DNA of 64,000 nt, from contig CAUJLY010000002.1 of assembly GCA_963281155.1 (NCBI GenBank), positions 5,208,001 to 5,272,000 of the forward strand. Direction: 5' to 3'. Source of the DNA: Rhabditophanes sp. KR3021. Lineage: Eukaryota; Nematoda; Chromadorea; Rhabditida; Alloionematidae. This document shows, one piece after another, positions 1-19,702 of this stretch. The position numbers were made by a program, and so were the translations under genes. Numbering within the stretch: position 1 is the stretch's first letter; every line of letters begins with the position of its first letter. Below the pieces are notes generated by a model that was not told where the DNA came from, did not search any database, and was given only the letters and a program-made list of their open reading frames with translations.

Positions 1-333
1 ACTGCTCGTATTCAAGATGCCGGAACTGAAGTCGTTAAGGCTAAGGCTGGGGCTGGATCCGCTACCCTTTCAATGGCTTTGGCTGGATCTCGCTTTACTC
101 AAGCTTTGATTGATGCTCTTCAAGGAAGAAAGAATGTCCAATGTACATTCGTTGCCTCAAATGCCGTCAAAGGATGTGAGTATTTCTCAACACCTGTTGA
201 ACTCGGACCAAAGGGAGTTGAAAAAATTCTTGGATATGGAAAAGTGTCCGCTTTTGAACAAGGACTCATCGAAAAAGCTGTCCCAGAACTTCAAAAGAAC
301 ATCGCAAAGGGATCCAAATTCATCAAGGGATAG
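1..333 (+). CDS. mdh-2: Mitochondrial malate dehydrogenase, C-terminal part (5' end outside window)
   Basis: The reading frame is open from base 1 and ends at the stop at 331-333, giving the last 110 residues. The protein interconverts malate and oxaloacetate with NAD in the mitochondrial matrix (TCA cycle, malate-aspartate shuttle). The match rests on family blocks that I recognise: [11 protein letters not shown], a [15 protein letters not shown] segment, [18 protein letters not shown] and a C-terminal [11 protein letters not shown]. These are typical of the mitochondrial rather than the cytosolic enzyme. The NAD-binding Rossmann half and the catalytic Arg/His residues lie upstream of the window and cannot be checked. 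The next gene starts 159 bp downstream on the same strand behind a splice-acceptor-like site, so the two may be co-transcribed (inference). Confidence 0.95.
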   Translation, partial: TARIQDAGTEVVKAKAGAGSATLSMALAGSRFTQALIDALQGRKNVQCTFVASNAVKGCEYFSTPVELGPKGVEKILGYGKVSAFEQGLIEKAVPELQKNIAKGSKFIKG

Positions 334-481
334 ATATTATTTTCTCAAAATATAGGATAAAAGAATTTCATTTTATAGAATAATAAATTTCTTTTGCTGC
401 TCTCATAATAAATTTAATTCACAAGGTCTACTTCCATTTATATCTCATGCACTTATTTAATCAAAACTCTTCATATTGTAT

Positions 482-488
482 TTTTTAG
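482..488 (+). promoter_or_regulatory. Putative spliced-leader trans-splice acceptor before mrps-31
   Basis: A T-run ending in AG (TTTTTAG) lies 4 bases before the ATG at 493 and 155 bp after the upstream stop codon. No upstream exon of the same gene fits. In nematodes this is the usual look of an SL acceptor, including for downstream operon genes. Inference from sequence only. Confidence 0.5.
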
Positions 489-492
489 AAAA

Positions 493-1650
493 ATGTTGAG
501 AAAAAGTTTTCAGAGCTTAAAATCAACGCTAAACATCACAACAATCAGAGCCTTGTCTTCGAACAAAGATAACGGGGACAAGTTGAAAGATAAAGATATC
601 TTAACACCTGATTTAGCTGAAGCATTGGATAGTGTAACAACGGAACTTCACGGCAATGACAAAGAACGGAAAAAGAAGACTAAAATTGACATTCTCTCGA
701 GATTGACTCAATCGGCTAAAGAAAGTTTCGATACCGCCACAAGTCACGAAACCAGTGAATTTCTTCACGATCGTCAAATGATTGCACTCTTAAATGATTT
801 AGAAGTCAAAAGTGAACCCAAGAGTATCCATAAATTCCAAGAAATCAGAAGAGACACACAAGCTGTAGCGGCTTTAAGAAAGGAAATCTTCTATCAAGCC
901 ATTCAATCAGGAGTGAAGAACTTACAAGCCCAAAAATTGGCTGAAGATGTGGTTAGTAAAGCTGAGGAAAAATTAAAATCGAGACGTGAAGCAAAAGAAT
1001 CAGGCTTAAAAGAGGAGAAGATTATTTGTGGGGAAAAAGCAACGAAGACATCAGAACAAGAGGCCAAATTTTTCAATATGGCTTATGAATGGATGGAGAA
1101 GAATCTATATTCCGAACAAGATCCAAGCGCTCAAATTGGCCAGTTACCAAATGAAGTTAAGGTAGATACAACTCTTCCGAACATTTTTAATCAAACAACC
1201 ATTCGATGGAATATCTTTAATCATCCTGAACAATTGCAAAAAAGAACATTAGGCTTGTGGGATAATTTTGAAATGGAAAAAGCCAAACTAACGAATCAGA
1301 GCATGGGTCCAAGAAACATGATAGAACAACAAATCGAATGGACCAAACAAGGAAAACTATGGTCTTATCCAATTGACAATGAAGCGCAAATTGGGCCAGA
1401 ACAGAGTGTTCCATTCTACGAACATATCTTCCTTGAAAGGTACCTCTCAAAATATAAGCTGCCTAAAACAGGCCCAATACCTCATTTCATGGAATTAGTG
1501 TGCGTTGGACTTTCCAAAAATCCATACATGACTTCCTCAAAAAAGCATGACCATCTTGATTGGTTTGGTCAGTTCTTCGATAAAAAGCGACAAGACTCTG
1601 TTGCAAAATTGCATGAACAAGAACAAATAGCTGCTGCTAATGCAAATTGA
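493..1650 (+). CDS. mrps-31: Mitochondrial ribosomal protein mS31 (MRPS31)
   Basis: Single-exon frame of 385 aa. The N-terminus is basic, Ser-rich and free of acidic residues for about 25 residues, like a mitochondrial targeting sequence. The middle is charged and helical. The diagnostic part is the C-terminal block around residues 330-365 (GPIPHFMELVCVGLSKNPYM, followed by HLDWFGQFFDKK), which I recognise as the conserved end of animal MRPS31, a component of the small mitoribosomal subunit. Length is close to the human protein (about 395 aa). The start is the first ATG after the TTTTTAG acceptor. It follows mdh-2 by 159 bp on the same strand, so both mitochondrial genes may share a transcript (inference). 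Confidence 0.9.
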   Translation: MLRKSFQSLKSTLNITTIRALSSNKDNGDKLKDKDILTPDLAEALDSVTTELHGNDKERKKKTKIDILSRLTQSAKESFDTATSHETSEFLHDRQMIALLNDLEVKSEPKSIHKFQEIRRDTQAVAALRKEIFYQAIQSGVKNLQAQKLAEDVVSKAEEKLKSRREAKESGLKEEKIICGEKATKTSEQEAKFFNMAYEWMEKNLYSEQDPSAQIGQLPNEVKVDTTLPNIFNQTTIRWNIFNHPEQLQKRTLGLWDNFEMEKAKLTNQSMGPRNMIEQQIEWTKQGKLWSYPIDNEAQIGPEQSVPFYEHIFLERYLSKYKLPKTGPIPHFMELVCVGLSKNPYMTSSKKHDHLDWFGQFFDKKRQDSVAKLHEQEQIAAANAN

Positions 1651-1898
1651 CTCATGTAATCCAAATAGATTGCTAAGATAATCATTGTTATTTTGTTATA
1701 AATATTATTATGTTAATCGTTAATAGGATTGTATGTAGTGCTTTTTAATATCTCAATTTCATTTTATTAGTACTTGCTTAATTATATTTATTGCGTTTAA
1801 TAATAATTTGAATAAAATAAAACTCATCATTTGCACCATTTAAGTATTAATAATGATGACAACCATCGTTTTAGACGCAACTAACTTTACTAACTGTC

Positions 1899-3070
1899 AT
1901 GAAATCTATAAAGGAAATGTTTGCTAATTCTTTTATCAAGAAAGCTAAAAGTTGTTCTCTTCAAAGTGAGTCTGAAGATAGTGACAGTTGTGAGAAGGGG
2001 TCTTATACGATTAACTCTCAATCCACCGCCGCCTCATCCCAAGATTTAAAAAGTGATACCGAGTCCACTCAATCTAACGCTAACTGCGAAACGAAATCTA
2101 CAGAAATCCATTCTCTAGTCAAGAATAAAGTTTGTAAATATCTGGAGAAGTATGACATGGGATACTTTATGCAAAACATCACGATTAAAGAGCTTGATTT
2201 GCTTGAATTGCCACATTGTAATGTTGATGATGACCAATTATTCTTTAGCGGAACCGGGTAAGCATTTAAATTCTGATTTGAGCTTTAAGTATTTTTAGTT
2301 TCATCAACGGAACCGAATTAGAACAAAAACTTTACAAAAATAACCATTCTAAGGAAAGTGAAGATTATTCACTAACTACTAACGCTGTATTGGAGAAGAT
2401 TATTGCTCCAGATTGTTGTTCTACTTGTACTTCCTCCTGCCAAACATGCATGTCTTTACATGCTAAGAACTATTTTCATCTAATCGTTGATAATTGCCCT
2501 GAACAAAAATACGAAAAGGAAAAGACTGATTCATTGACTTATAAAACGGAATTTGTGAATCAGTTTTATGGAGGAATGTATTACACCCCTACTGATTTGC
2601 TTGAACATGGAGATGATATCTTTGAAAACTATCAAACATGGATCCAGCAAAATCCTAGTCACAGAGAAGAAAAATACAATAGGGCACTTGCTGGGGAGAT
2701 GGAAAAGATTATTCAAGAAGATTCAAGATACAGAGTCAAAAGTGATGAATCTGATTATGATTCTGAAGAAAGTTCCGTGCTTCCTGAAGAATCATTATTT
2801 GACTCTGCAGGAATTCACATAGTTGCTGAAGAATCTTCCTTAAATGTTTCTACAGCCTCGTCTGACAATTCAGAATATGAAGAATTTGTACGCAAAAAAC
2901 TTCCTCAAAGAATTACAAAAACCTTTGTCTCCAATGCTGAACGAACTCCTCAAGACACGCAAAATGCTGCCGTACATTCTAATGGAAGAAATCAAGAAAT
3001 TGAGATTAAACTTTCAAAAGTTGATGTCAAAGAAAATGACATTCCTGAACACGACATACATATTTCCTAA
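1899..3070 (+). CDS. Unrecognised acidic Ser-rich protein with a Cys cluster, two exons
   Basis: Exons 1899-2257 and 2299-3070, joined by a 41-nt GTAAG...TTTTTAG intron that keeps the frame (376 aa). I do not recognise the family. Visible features are: a low-complexity Ser/Thr/Glu-rich stretch at residues 25-75; a more hydrophobic stretch (residues 76-118) around KYLEKYDMGYFMQN; a Cys cluster near residues 159-170 (CCSTCTSSCQTC) suggestive of metal binding; a patterned region with YYTPTDLLEHGDDIFENYQTW; and an acidic, Ser-rich, probably disordered C-terminal third. There is no signal peptide or membrane segment. The ATG at 1899 is the first in frame. It is probably a nematode-specific regulatory or scaffold protein, but that is a guess. 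It lies 248 bp after mrps-31 on the same strand. Confidence 0.7.
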
Positions 3071-3604
3071 ATTTTATTAATTTGAGCATGATGATGTGAA
3101 TAAATTTTATTTCAATTAAGGTGATTGTAAAGTATCTATTCCAAATTAACTGTATCAAAAGTATTTATTAATCTGTATGTAAAGCATTCATTAATCTGTG
3201 TGTAAAGTATTTATTAATCTGTAGTCCATTGTTGTATACGTATGATATATGTATTTGTAATATACAAGTAATTTATGCATAATGTAAACAAAAAAATAAA
3301 ATTCTGATAAACTAAAAATATTTGTGATTTTAAGCAATGTTGGTAATAATATGACAACAACTATATGTACAACTGAAAAGTATTTAATGGATCATGCTTT
3401 GTATTTTAATTAATTGTTTCTTGGATTAGTTAGCTGTAACTTAGTTTGAATTTCAATTATGTGTAGTGTATGAAATTGATTATAATAAAAGATAGCTTTG
3501 TTTAATTGGAATTAAATTTCATTTAAACAAAAATAAAAGGAATGAAAAATGGGTAATAGCACGTATTGAATATAATCGGGCATGAGGCAATGGATCAGTC
3601 ATTT
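3071..3604. other. Gene-free gap between convergent genes
   Basis: This stretch lies between the stop of the unknown plus-strand gene and the stop of mdt-15 on the minus strand, so it should hold both 3' UTRs. It is AT-rich with AATAAA-type signals (for example near 3295 and 3486) and one short tandem repeat. No coding sequence seen. Confidence 0.6.
3158..3226 (+). repeat. Three-copy 23-bp tandem repeat
   Basis: Three near-identical units of about 23 bp follow one another, each with the core AAAGTATTTATTAATCTGT. The middle unit has C substitutions (AAAGCATTCATTAATCTG). The repeat is in the presumed 3' UTR of the preceding gene. Confidence 0.75.
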
Positions 3605-5886
3605 TCACAACGAAGGATTAAATGAAGTGTTAAAGATTTCATCAATTGACGGAGTTCCCAAATTATTTAATGGATTCATTTCTTGGTTTTGGAAAAAGCT
3701 CTTTACTACATTTTCGGAGGCATTCAGAATGTCGGAGATGGTCCTTGCATTTAGTCGAGCAACTTCGTCGTGTACACTTGTGTTAAGTTCGTCGTAGTAG
3801 AAGTCTTCTGAAATCATTCATTATTATTACAAGTAAAACAACTAATTACTTACCTAATGCGAATTCACCTTTTTCTAAAGTCGCAGGAGCCAATGGGTAA
3901 TTCTTGGGCACAATCAATCTTAGATTTGGAAATCCGTTGTTGGAACTAAACGCGGCTTCAATATGGATGGAGTTTCCATCAGGGGTTGGGCTAATTTTAG
4001 GAAAATTGAAGGTTCCCTTGAATAAATTAATTTCCTTAGCCATTTGTGGATTCAGAAGATTCCCCATAAAATTTGGACCATTGCTGAAGACTGGCGATTG
4101 GACGTACATGTTTTGGACACTGCTAGAGTTCGAATTATTGCTAGTCATTGTACCATCGTTCATTCCCATGAAAGGATCAAAGTTGTTAAATCCATCATCG
4201 AAGGTCGATGAAGTTGGCATGCTGCCGCTTAGTTGAGGGCCATTATAGCCATAGTTGTTGAATTGATTTTGAGGTTGCTGTTGTTGACCGATGTTTTGAG
4301 GTCTATTGTAATTTCCGAAGTGATTCTTTGGAGGCAATGGGTATGGAGAGTGACGCACATTTTGTGAAGTAGACGGAGAACCGGGAACTACATAAGGATT
4401 GTGGCCGCCTTGAGGTAATTGGTTTGGTGGTCCGTGTGGATGATAGTTTGACTGCTGCATTGGACTATTCATTTGATTTTGAGGCATCCACTGGTTGTGT
4501 ACCCCGAATTCTTGGTTATTCATTTGGGGTCTTACCATGGGGATGTTCTCAATCTTTGGAGCAATTGGTCCTGATTGCTGTTGTAAAGGAACATTGTAAA
4601 GACTTTTACTCACTTCATTTTCAATCTTTACTAGAATGTCGTTTCCAATTGGCTTAACGTTGATAATTGCTTCGATCATGAAATCAAGTTTCTGAGCCTG
4701 ACTATTTTCTCCTGAATTTTTGAAGAAAGTTGATCTTCCTTTTAACATATTCACATGTTGTTTTAAGGCTTCCAGCCTCATCCTTCTGTCATCATCCGTA
4801 ATATCAGGAATGTGACTGTTTTGATACATCATATTGTTTTCCATCATTTGATTGTTTCCTCCTTGGTAATTATTGTAGTTGTTGTAACCTTGTTGGTTTG
4901 ACATCATGCCCATGTTTCCAGAATGAGTTCTCATCATACCACCATTTCCCATAAATTGTTGTTCTTGTTGATTGTAGAGTGGTCTCTTGTTGGGATTAAT
5001 ACCTCCATTGTTACCCATCATTTCGTTTACCATAACACCTTTATTCCCATCAACTTGCTGATTGTACATATTTGGCCCATTTAGGGGACCTACTCCACTC
5101 ATGTTTGGGGAACTACCTTGCCCGAATGGATTCATATCACAAATATTGTTGTCGAAATTGGGAGGACCATTTATTGGTCTATTTGGGAATCTATTTGAAG
5201 CTTGACCACTTTGGATGAAGTTTTGTTGATTATTTATAGGAGAACTATTTGGAATTGGACCATTGTTGTATCCAGACATTTGATTAGAACCCATCTGATT
5301 TGCCATTCCACCCATTCCACTCACACCTCCTCCCATAGCCATTTTATTTTGGACCATTGGAGTAACATGAGCTAGTCTGCTGTCATTTGGAATCATATTT
5401 GAATTTTGTTGTTGGTTGATTGTCATGTTATTTAAATTTCCACCGATGGCTCCAGATGACATCGTCAAATTAGAAGTATCATTTTGTTGAGTTGGTTGAG
5501 GATCTGGAGGAATATTTGAAGGTGGATTAATTCCAGTCGTCGGTGACATACCATTCTTATTAAAACTTGAATTGATGGCTGAAGGCACACTTGAAGTCTT
5601 TGAATTGCAATTGATAGCGTTGATCACTTTGGCTATGGTTCTCATATATTCATCTTTGCTCGTACACTTTTGAAACACATAATCTTCTACCTCCCTGGCA
5701 TTTCCAGGTACAGGCAAATTAGGGGCTTGCTGACGGTTACGCGCTAATTCTGGTTCTCTATAGTTAATTATAAAATTGATAAACAACATTATTTTTATAA
5801 CAATAATAAACTTACAGTCGTAGAATAACATGCTCTCTGAATTTCTGCGATGGCCAATCCTCATCTTCTACATTTGCTGCTGACAT
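3605..5886 (-). CDS. mdt-15: Mediator complex subunit 15 (MDT-15), KIX domain co-activator
   Basis: Exons complement(3605-3807, 3854-5757, 5816-5886), introns of 46 and 58 nt, 725 aa. The N-terminus is a clear MED15 KIX domain (about residues 1-80): EDWPSQKFREHVI, RLEPELARNRQ, ASNLPVPG-like APNLPVPGNAREVEDYVFQK, and DEYMRTIAKVINAINCNSK. The centre is a long Gln/Asn/Met/Gly/Pro-rich low-complexity region typical of MED15. The C-terminus has a conserved block with FPKISPTPDGNSIHIEA and LRLIVPKNYPLAPATLE. Family knowledge: MDT-15 links activators such as nuclear receptors and SREBP to RNA polymerase II for fatty-acid and stress-response genes. The start ATG follows an ATTAG acceptor by two bases. 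It lies 226 bp downstream of ddx-23 on the same strand, so co-transcription is possible. Confidence 0.95.
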
Positions 5887-6112
5887 TCCTAATTTCGTAG
5901 TTTAAATAACTAGTAGCTCTAAAAAGTTTGTTAAAATAAAAATGATATAACGTATTGCAAATATTAAAACAGATTGTTAAAACAAACTGGTGGAAGAATG
6001 TATAAATAAAAGTGGTAAAGCGATCAAAGATTATTGTAATCAATGCAAAATATAAAAATAATTAAAAAACTGAATGTATAAGTTAATAATTATTTGAGTA
6101 CAGATAGCTGTA

Positions 6113-14324
<8,212 letters not shown>

Positions 14325-14901
14325 GGGGACTTATGCTATTAATTAATTTTAACAATCTGGAAAACAAACTATTTTATTCTCAATTAATATCGCGAACAAA
14401 ACTTCATAATTATGGGGAGGAAAACGTAATACGGCAGGATATTGAAATTAAGCAAATTTGGAATAATAAGTGAATGTTGTAATGCTGGTTTAGACTTATA
14501 TTGTAAATCTACCTAGGCTAAAGGATAAAAATAGTGATTTGCATTGCATATGTAATACAAAGATTCAATTGCGTTTGCAACGTCTGTCAAAAACTATCGC
14601 GTCAAGAAAGTTTTGAAAGAAAGCGTTCCTCGGCATTAAATGGAAATGAACTAATTATGGCAGTTCCATACTATATTGAATGAGAATATAATAAAATAAA
14701 CCATAATACACAGCAGTTAAGAAATGGCTGTTAACACCGACACATTCTCCAGTTGTCTTGCAACTATTTTGGAATAAAAACAAAGTTTTACATTCGGTTC
14801 ATAGATTACAAAATGTTTATTTACAAAAATTTAAATCGTTCCGATTAACGAATTAATTAAATATAATTGTTTCAATACTTTCAGCATTTATAATTAATTC
14901 T
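14325..14901. other. Gene-free gap between ddx-23 and the AH-PH gene
   Basis: This holds the presumed ddx-23 promoter/5' UTR next to 14324 and the 3' UTR of the AH-PH gene next to 14902. It is AT-rich. No coding frame or RNA gene seen. Confidence 0.5.
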
Positions 14902-16377
14902 TTATAATCTTGTAGTTTCGATACCCATTTTTTTGGTTCTTAAGTTGTTGCTCATAGAAATGAGGGTTCCGCATTTGATTTCGGGATGGCGCTTACCTTT
15001 AATGGCTGTTCTTTGGAAGGAATTGGGCTTGTTTGATATAGTGGCGATTGGTTGAGGGCAATTTTCGAAGACACTAGCAGCAGTAGCTCTGTTCGGTTTT
15101 TTATTTTCAATTGAATGGCAATTAAATGTGTGTGGATACTTGGAAGGCTTAATTTTGTTATTTTTATACCCCACAGAGTATTTTCCTTCTCCTTCATTAT
15201 AATTAAGGGCATTTACGGAACCAAATAAATATTTTGGTATATGCCCTTTTGAAGTCAGTAAGGTTTCGTAAACTGCAAATGGAGACATCTCACCTTCCTT
15301 GTTTTTGTAAGTGTCAAAGTCAGTTGTCGCATTGTCTCCATAAACCTTTGTATCGTTTATTTGAGTAGATAAAGCTTGACACCAATCTTCCATTTCACGT
15401 TGTTTTTGAAAGTCTAGAACTAATTCCTTCACCATTTCAGTCTTTGAAATAGCAGCGGACAACACAACTGAGTCAAATCTTTTATCAATATGAAGCAATG
15501 TATCGTTATTTACAGGAATTTCAATAGTTCCATCTTTTGAATCTCTTGGCTTTGTGTTGAAAATAGTCAATGTTCCCCCTTTAAGAGTGCAATAAACATT
15601 TTTTAATGTTCTTTGTTGCAAGCATAATTTGGCATTAGCGAAACCTTGAGATAAAGGTTTGTTTAATGAATGTGGTTGGCAAACGATGTTTGCAGACAAT
15701 GTGCCGAACAACGGAGGGCATAAATTTGGCTCTGAAATAAAATGTTCCGTTCGCTTAACTCTTTGAACAATTGCTTTGTAACCACCAGCGTGTTTTAATT
15801 GGTATGTAACGGTGGCAACTGTTTTCATCATTTCCGTGACATCAGAGGTCGGATTATCAAGAACATGAGGAAAATCTCCGTTATTGTATTTATTTAATGT
15901 ATTCATTCCGATGCTTTTTGATAAAGAGTTTGTGAATTTATCAAACATTTTGTTTGTTTTAGCAAAATTGTCGGTGCGCAAAGCTAAAATTGCTATTTCT
16001 ACATTAAAATCTGAGGGTTGGTAATCACTAAATGTAATAAAAATGATTAAATACACAACTATTTAATCCCTACAAAATATACTTCTCCGGAAACTCAATA
16101 TTCATTATTTTTGCATTTGCATTTATGATAACAGGAGTAAATAACTCGGTGTCTCCGCATTTTAAACGTAAACGAATGCTAAATGTACGCTTATCTATAA
16201 TTAAATGTTTTTAAAAACGTAATTTAACATCATGTATTACCTGTTTTAAATGTCTTGCCATCTTTGGAGTACGAATCAACTAATGGAATAGAAATGTTTT
16301 TAATTGTCAGACGGCATTTGCTTTCTACGTATGGTATGGTTACCATATTGACATTATAAAATGATGCTTGTAGTTTC
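14902..16377 (-). CDS. Rhotekin/anillin-like protein with anillin-homology and PH domains (N-terminus unresolved)
   Basis: Exons complement(14902-16027, 16074-16194, 16241-16377), introns of 46 nt, with consistent phases; an upstream exon supplying two bases of a codon is missing from my model. The first about 230 residues form an anillin-homology-like beta-rich domain: SKCRLTIKNISIPLVDSYS, FSIRLRLKCGDTELFTPV, YQPSDFNVEIAILALR. Next come LFGTLSANIVCQP and a PH domain (about residues 235-340) with VYCTLKGGTLTIFN and a terminal EMEDWCQAL helix. The order and the LFGTL...QP link resemble rhotekin more than anillin. Such proteins bind active Rho and membranes and organise septin/actin structures. 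The C-terminal tail is basic and probably disordered. Which paralogue it is, and the true start, remain open. Confidence 0.7.
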
Positions 16378-18225
16378 CTGTAAAAATAATACTTTCAATA
16401 TTTCGCTAAATATTATTATAATGATGTTATGGAAATAAAAGTAAGCATTTAATTGAATCACACACATCTTGAGTGACTCATTTTAAACGTGACGAAGAAT
16501 AAAAGTATAAGTTCCAAACGCTGTATAGCATATCTTTTTATATAGTATTAGTAGGAAATATCAGACATGAATATTGAACAAATAAATTTTACTGACTCAT
16601 TGTTTAAGTAAATGTTCCTCTGTTAGCGTATGATAATACCCTCACAAATTAAAATATACTTAAAATAAAATTTTAATTCAAAATTATGTTTTTCACAATT
16701 ACTACAACAATGAAAATGATCTCGTTGCAGCACATCAATTATTCAAAAAACGTATATAGTGTGGATTATATTAATGTAATATGATGGGCAAAACAACAAT
16801 AAAATATAGAAAGCAAATTAGCAAATTAACAAATTGAGCAAACACCAGTGATACCTAATTGTATTTGAGGTTGTGTTTGAGATTGCGATGGAAATAGTAT
16901 TTGAGGAAGAAGGTAAATGACGGAAAGAAAGGAATAAAATACATTTTTAACCTTTTACTAATAAACATGTTCAAATTGAAAATTGAGCAAATATTAACAT
17001 AAATGACAAAACTGTGATGTCTATTGAAAGTAATTTTTGAGATTTACAACTTTAAAAAGGTTACTTAATTTTAGATTCGTGGGAACAAGTTAAATTATAA
17101 TATGCGTGAGAAAATGGGAATGGTTTGGGTAAAAAATGAAAATAGTTGGGTAAATATGCAGAACCTTTTGCAACTTAATTATGATATAAACTGTGTGTAT
17201 GGTTAGATCAAAAATAATTTTACACCAAACTGTATGCTGACAGTTGAAATCATTTGAATATACTATTTTCATAGTCGTAAAGGCTAATACTTTCACTTTA
17301 AGGGTGCTCTTATCAGTAAATATAGCTATAGAAGTGCATATATTACAAACGACGCATACAAAATTATCAAACAGTACACTTTAATTCGTTCAAAAAAGCT
17401 AATTGTAAAAGTTGTTTGAATAGAAGATTATTCGTATGTAAATGGAAAGTTGTAGCATATAATAAAAATGTAATATATGCTCTATTCATTATCAACCACC
17501 ATTAGTATATGCCTTTTCAAAATTGTTTTTGTTTAGCTTGCACAAAATAGACAATTCTGTTTCAAAAAATCATCCAGAAAAGTGTATAGTTATGATCAAA
17601 CAGGATTTATTATGATTTATTCTGTCGTCTAGTGAGTTGCTTATTCATTAGTTTTGAAAAAAAGAAAAGCTATGATAAAATGAATTGTATAGCTGATTAA
17701 AATAATAACTAATGAAGAATTCGAAAAGTTTGTGATTAGGTTTGGTCATTAAGTTTTTGTCATTGAATATTTAACGTTACTTTTGCTTTAATGAAAAAGT
17801 TTTCCGATTTCCTGTATTATTCGGTTGCACGACCATTTTGTGAGAAAGCAATGGAATGTTGATATTTCGATGTGTTTATTAAATGATGTGTTTATATAAT
17901 TTTGTGAATCTTGCAATATTACCATATTAATAAACATGTCATTTCCGTTTACATTTTCAAATTAAAAACTCCTTTTAGGAAATTATCCTTAAGCCATTCT
18001 GTTCCAATTTGATGTTATTAAAATGTGTGATTCAAATTCAATGTTATAAATTATACTGCCTACAACCAAATGCTGCATATTATTTAAAAGGATGATAGCC
18101 AAAACTAATAAAGAAAAACTGCTGTCTGGTAAATACTTAAATTAAAATTTGTTTTTTAGAGGTAATTGTCAAGCAGTTCTAAAAATAAATTCTTTGTATA
18201 AAGATTTTAATCAAACTTGTTAGAT
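16378..18225. other. Gene-free stretch, may hide 5' exons of the AH-PH gene
   Basis: AT-rich sequence upstream of the AH-PH protein. I looked for a minus-strand exon ending two bases into a codon with a good GT donor and found only weak candidates (for example a short MSHSRC-type peptide near 16480). No transposon ends or RNA genes seen. Confidence 0.45.
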
Positions 18226-18292
18226 ATGCCCTGGTTCAGACTCGATATTGGTGGCCAACAATTAAGCTAATGCTTTAAATATACTCTGAAGG
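18226..18292 (+). pseudogene. Relic of a pantothenate kinase first exon
   Basis: An ATG is followed by MPWFRLDIGG and then breaks down, with a stop four codons later. PWFGxDIGG is the usual N-terminus of animal pantothenate kinases. The bases after it can be roughly aligned with the TKLVYFEP coding stretch of the intact gene at 19703 if small indels are allowed. It probably represents a broken duplicate or the displaced ancestral 5' exon. It is too short for certainty. Confidence 0.4.
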
Positions 18293-18329
18293 TTCACAAG
18301 TAGCAAAACCTTGTAAAATTAACTTAGTG

Positions 18330-19396
18330 ACGGCATTATTTGTCTCTGATACATTCTATGTTCTCAGCCATTTTTTGGAAGGGTAGGATTTCTTCACAAC
18401 GATGAGTTTCTTCCTAACTTCAACAATCTCAAGAAAAAACTTTTCTTTATCGTTAAAATGTACGTCTATCCACGATTGAACTTATAATCATATCCGTGAT
18501 GGACCATTCTAATATCCATATTTATAAATTCCACTTTGTACTAATTTTTAAGGAATTTTCTGGTAAATAAACCCAACACCCTTAACAGCTTTCATTTGAT
18601 ACAATTCTTCTTGGTATCATCAGGAGTAGTTGTTTTGTTGAATTCGATTGCTTTGCTTACCTGCCAAACACACCTTCTTTCTCTTAAATGACGAGCTAAA
18701 TATTTGGCAATCGTAAAACGAGATTCACACAATGTACATTTAAATTGGCCATCTCTTCTCCTGTTGTAGTCATAAATAGTGTCCGAAGAAGTTTTTCCAA
18801 TTTGATCAGAATTATTATTGATTGCCAATTTGTTCGTCGTGTATTTGCCTAACATTATAATGGAATCATGGTCAAAAAGACGTAATACACGATCATTTGC
18901 CATACCCATCTCCAAGTTAGTATATGTCTCATCATAATCTATTAAACACTTTTCTCAAATATGAGCCATTTAACGTGAAAGCATATCTTTTATAAATCCA
19001 TCATTTGACGTATAATCTTCTAACATTCTTTTAACCATGGCAGACAGATGTTAATCCCTATTTTCTTCAAAATAGGCTTGCAGGGGATCTTGTTCAGACC
19101 TAAGTTTCCTAGTATTGGTTTTTCCAATATGATAGAAGTCCCCATGAAGCCATAAACATAATGAGTACCTGGTAATGGATCATATTGGATTTCAGCAATA
19201 ATTACCCACTTTCATTCTTAGCCTTTTCTTTGAATTCGACTTCTTCTACTATCTCTTGTTCCAGAATTTCATACAGAATCTTCTCATACTCACTTTTGCC
19301 ATGAAATCCTTGTCCAATAACTTTTCCGTATCCATTTACTCTAGCTTCCAGGCTGGGGTAATTTAATCTGATTAAATGGTTTGTAGTATACAACAT
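18330..19396 (-). pseudogene. Decayed zinc-finger/GIY-YIG nuclease-like element, copy 4
   Basis: Read on the minus strand, it starts near 19396 with an open segment (YPSLEARVNGYGKVIGQGFH, EQEIVEEVEF, stop at 19202). It then shows THYVYGFMG and, in another frame, DFYHIGKTNTRKLRSEQDP. After that comes an open stretch from 18915 to 18592 with a zinc-finger-like FKCTLCESRFTIAKYL and a stop. Last are fragments IRMVHHGYDYKF and KKLIVVKKSYPSKKMAENIE, which match the C-terminal part of the other copies ([27 protein letters not shown]). Several stops and frame changes show that it is not an intact gene. It lies between the kinase relic and the intact kinase. Confidence 0.45.
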
Positions 19397-19702
19397 TTTA
19401 TTGCAATTTTCGCAGTGTACGTTTTCTGTTTGTTACTTTTCTTGATGTCTGGGTATGTCTTTAAATGACTTTACCTGCAAATTTTAGTCTATTCTTGAAT
19501 AAGCTAACTATTTATCCTGGATCCCATATGTGCTATTTCAAAATTCTATTCCTATAGTTTGAAAGGCATGGTATTTGCCTATCTAAATCATCAAACCGAT
19601 CTTTAATATTTTTTGCTGTCGGCCGTACGAGGCATTAAAATAAAACACAATATACTGCTACGGACAAATTTACTTATTTAGTAATTTTAGAATTTCTGAA
19701 TA

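Noticed and set aside
3904..4657. Plus-strand open frames over mdt-15
   Set aside because: They are shadows of the Gln/Asn-rich exon and have no family similarity.
18592..18915. Stand-alone zinc-finger gene on the minus strand
   Set aside because: The FKCTLCESRFTIAKYL segment is flanked on both sides by decayed sequence that matches the other nuclease-like copies, so it is better read as part of element copy 4.
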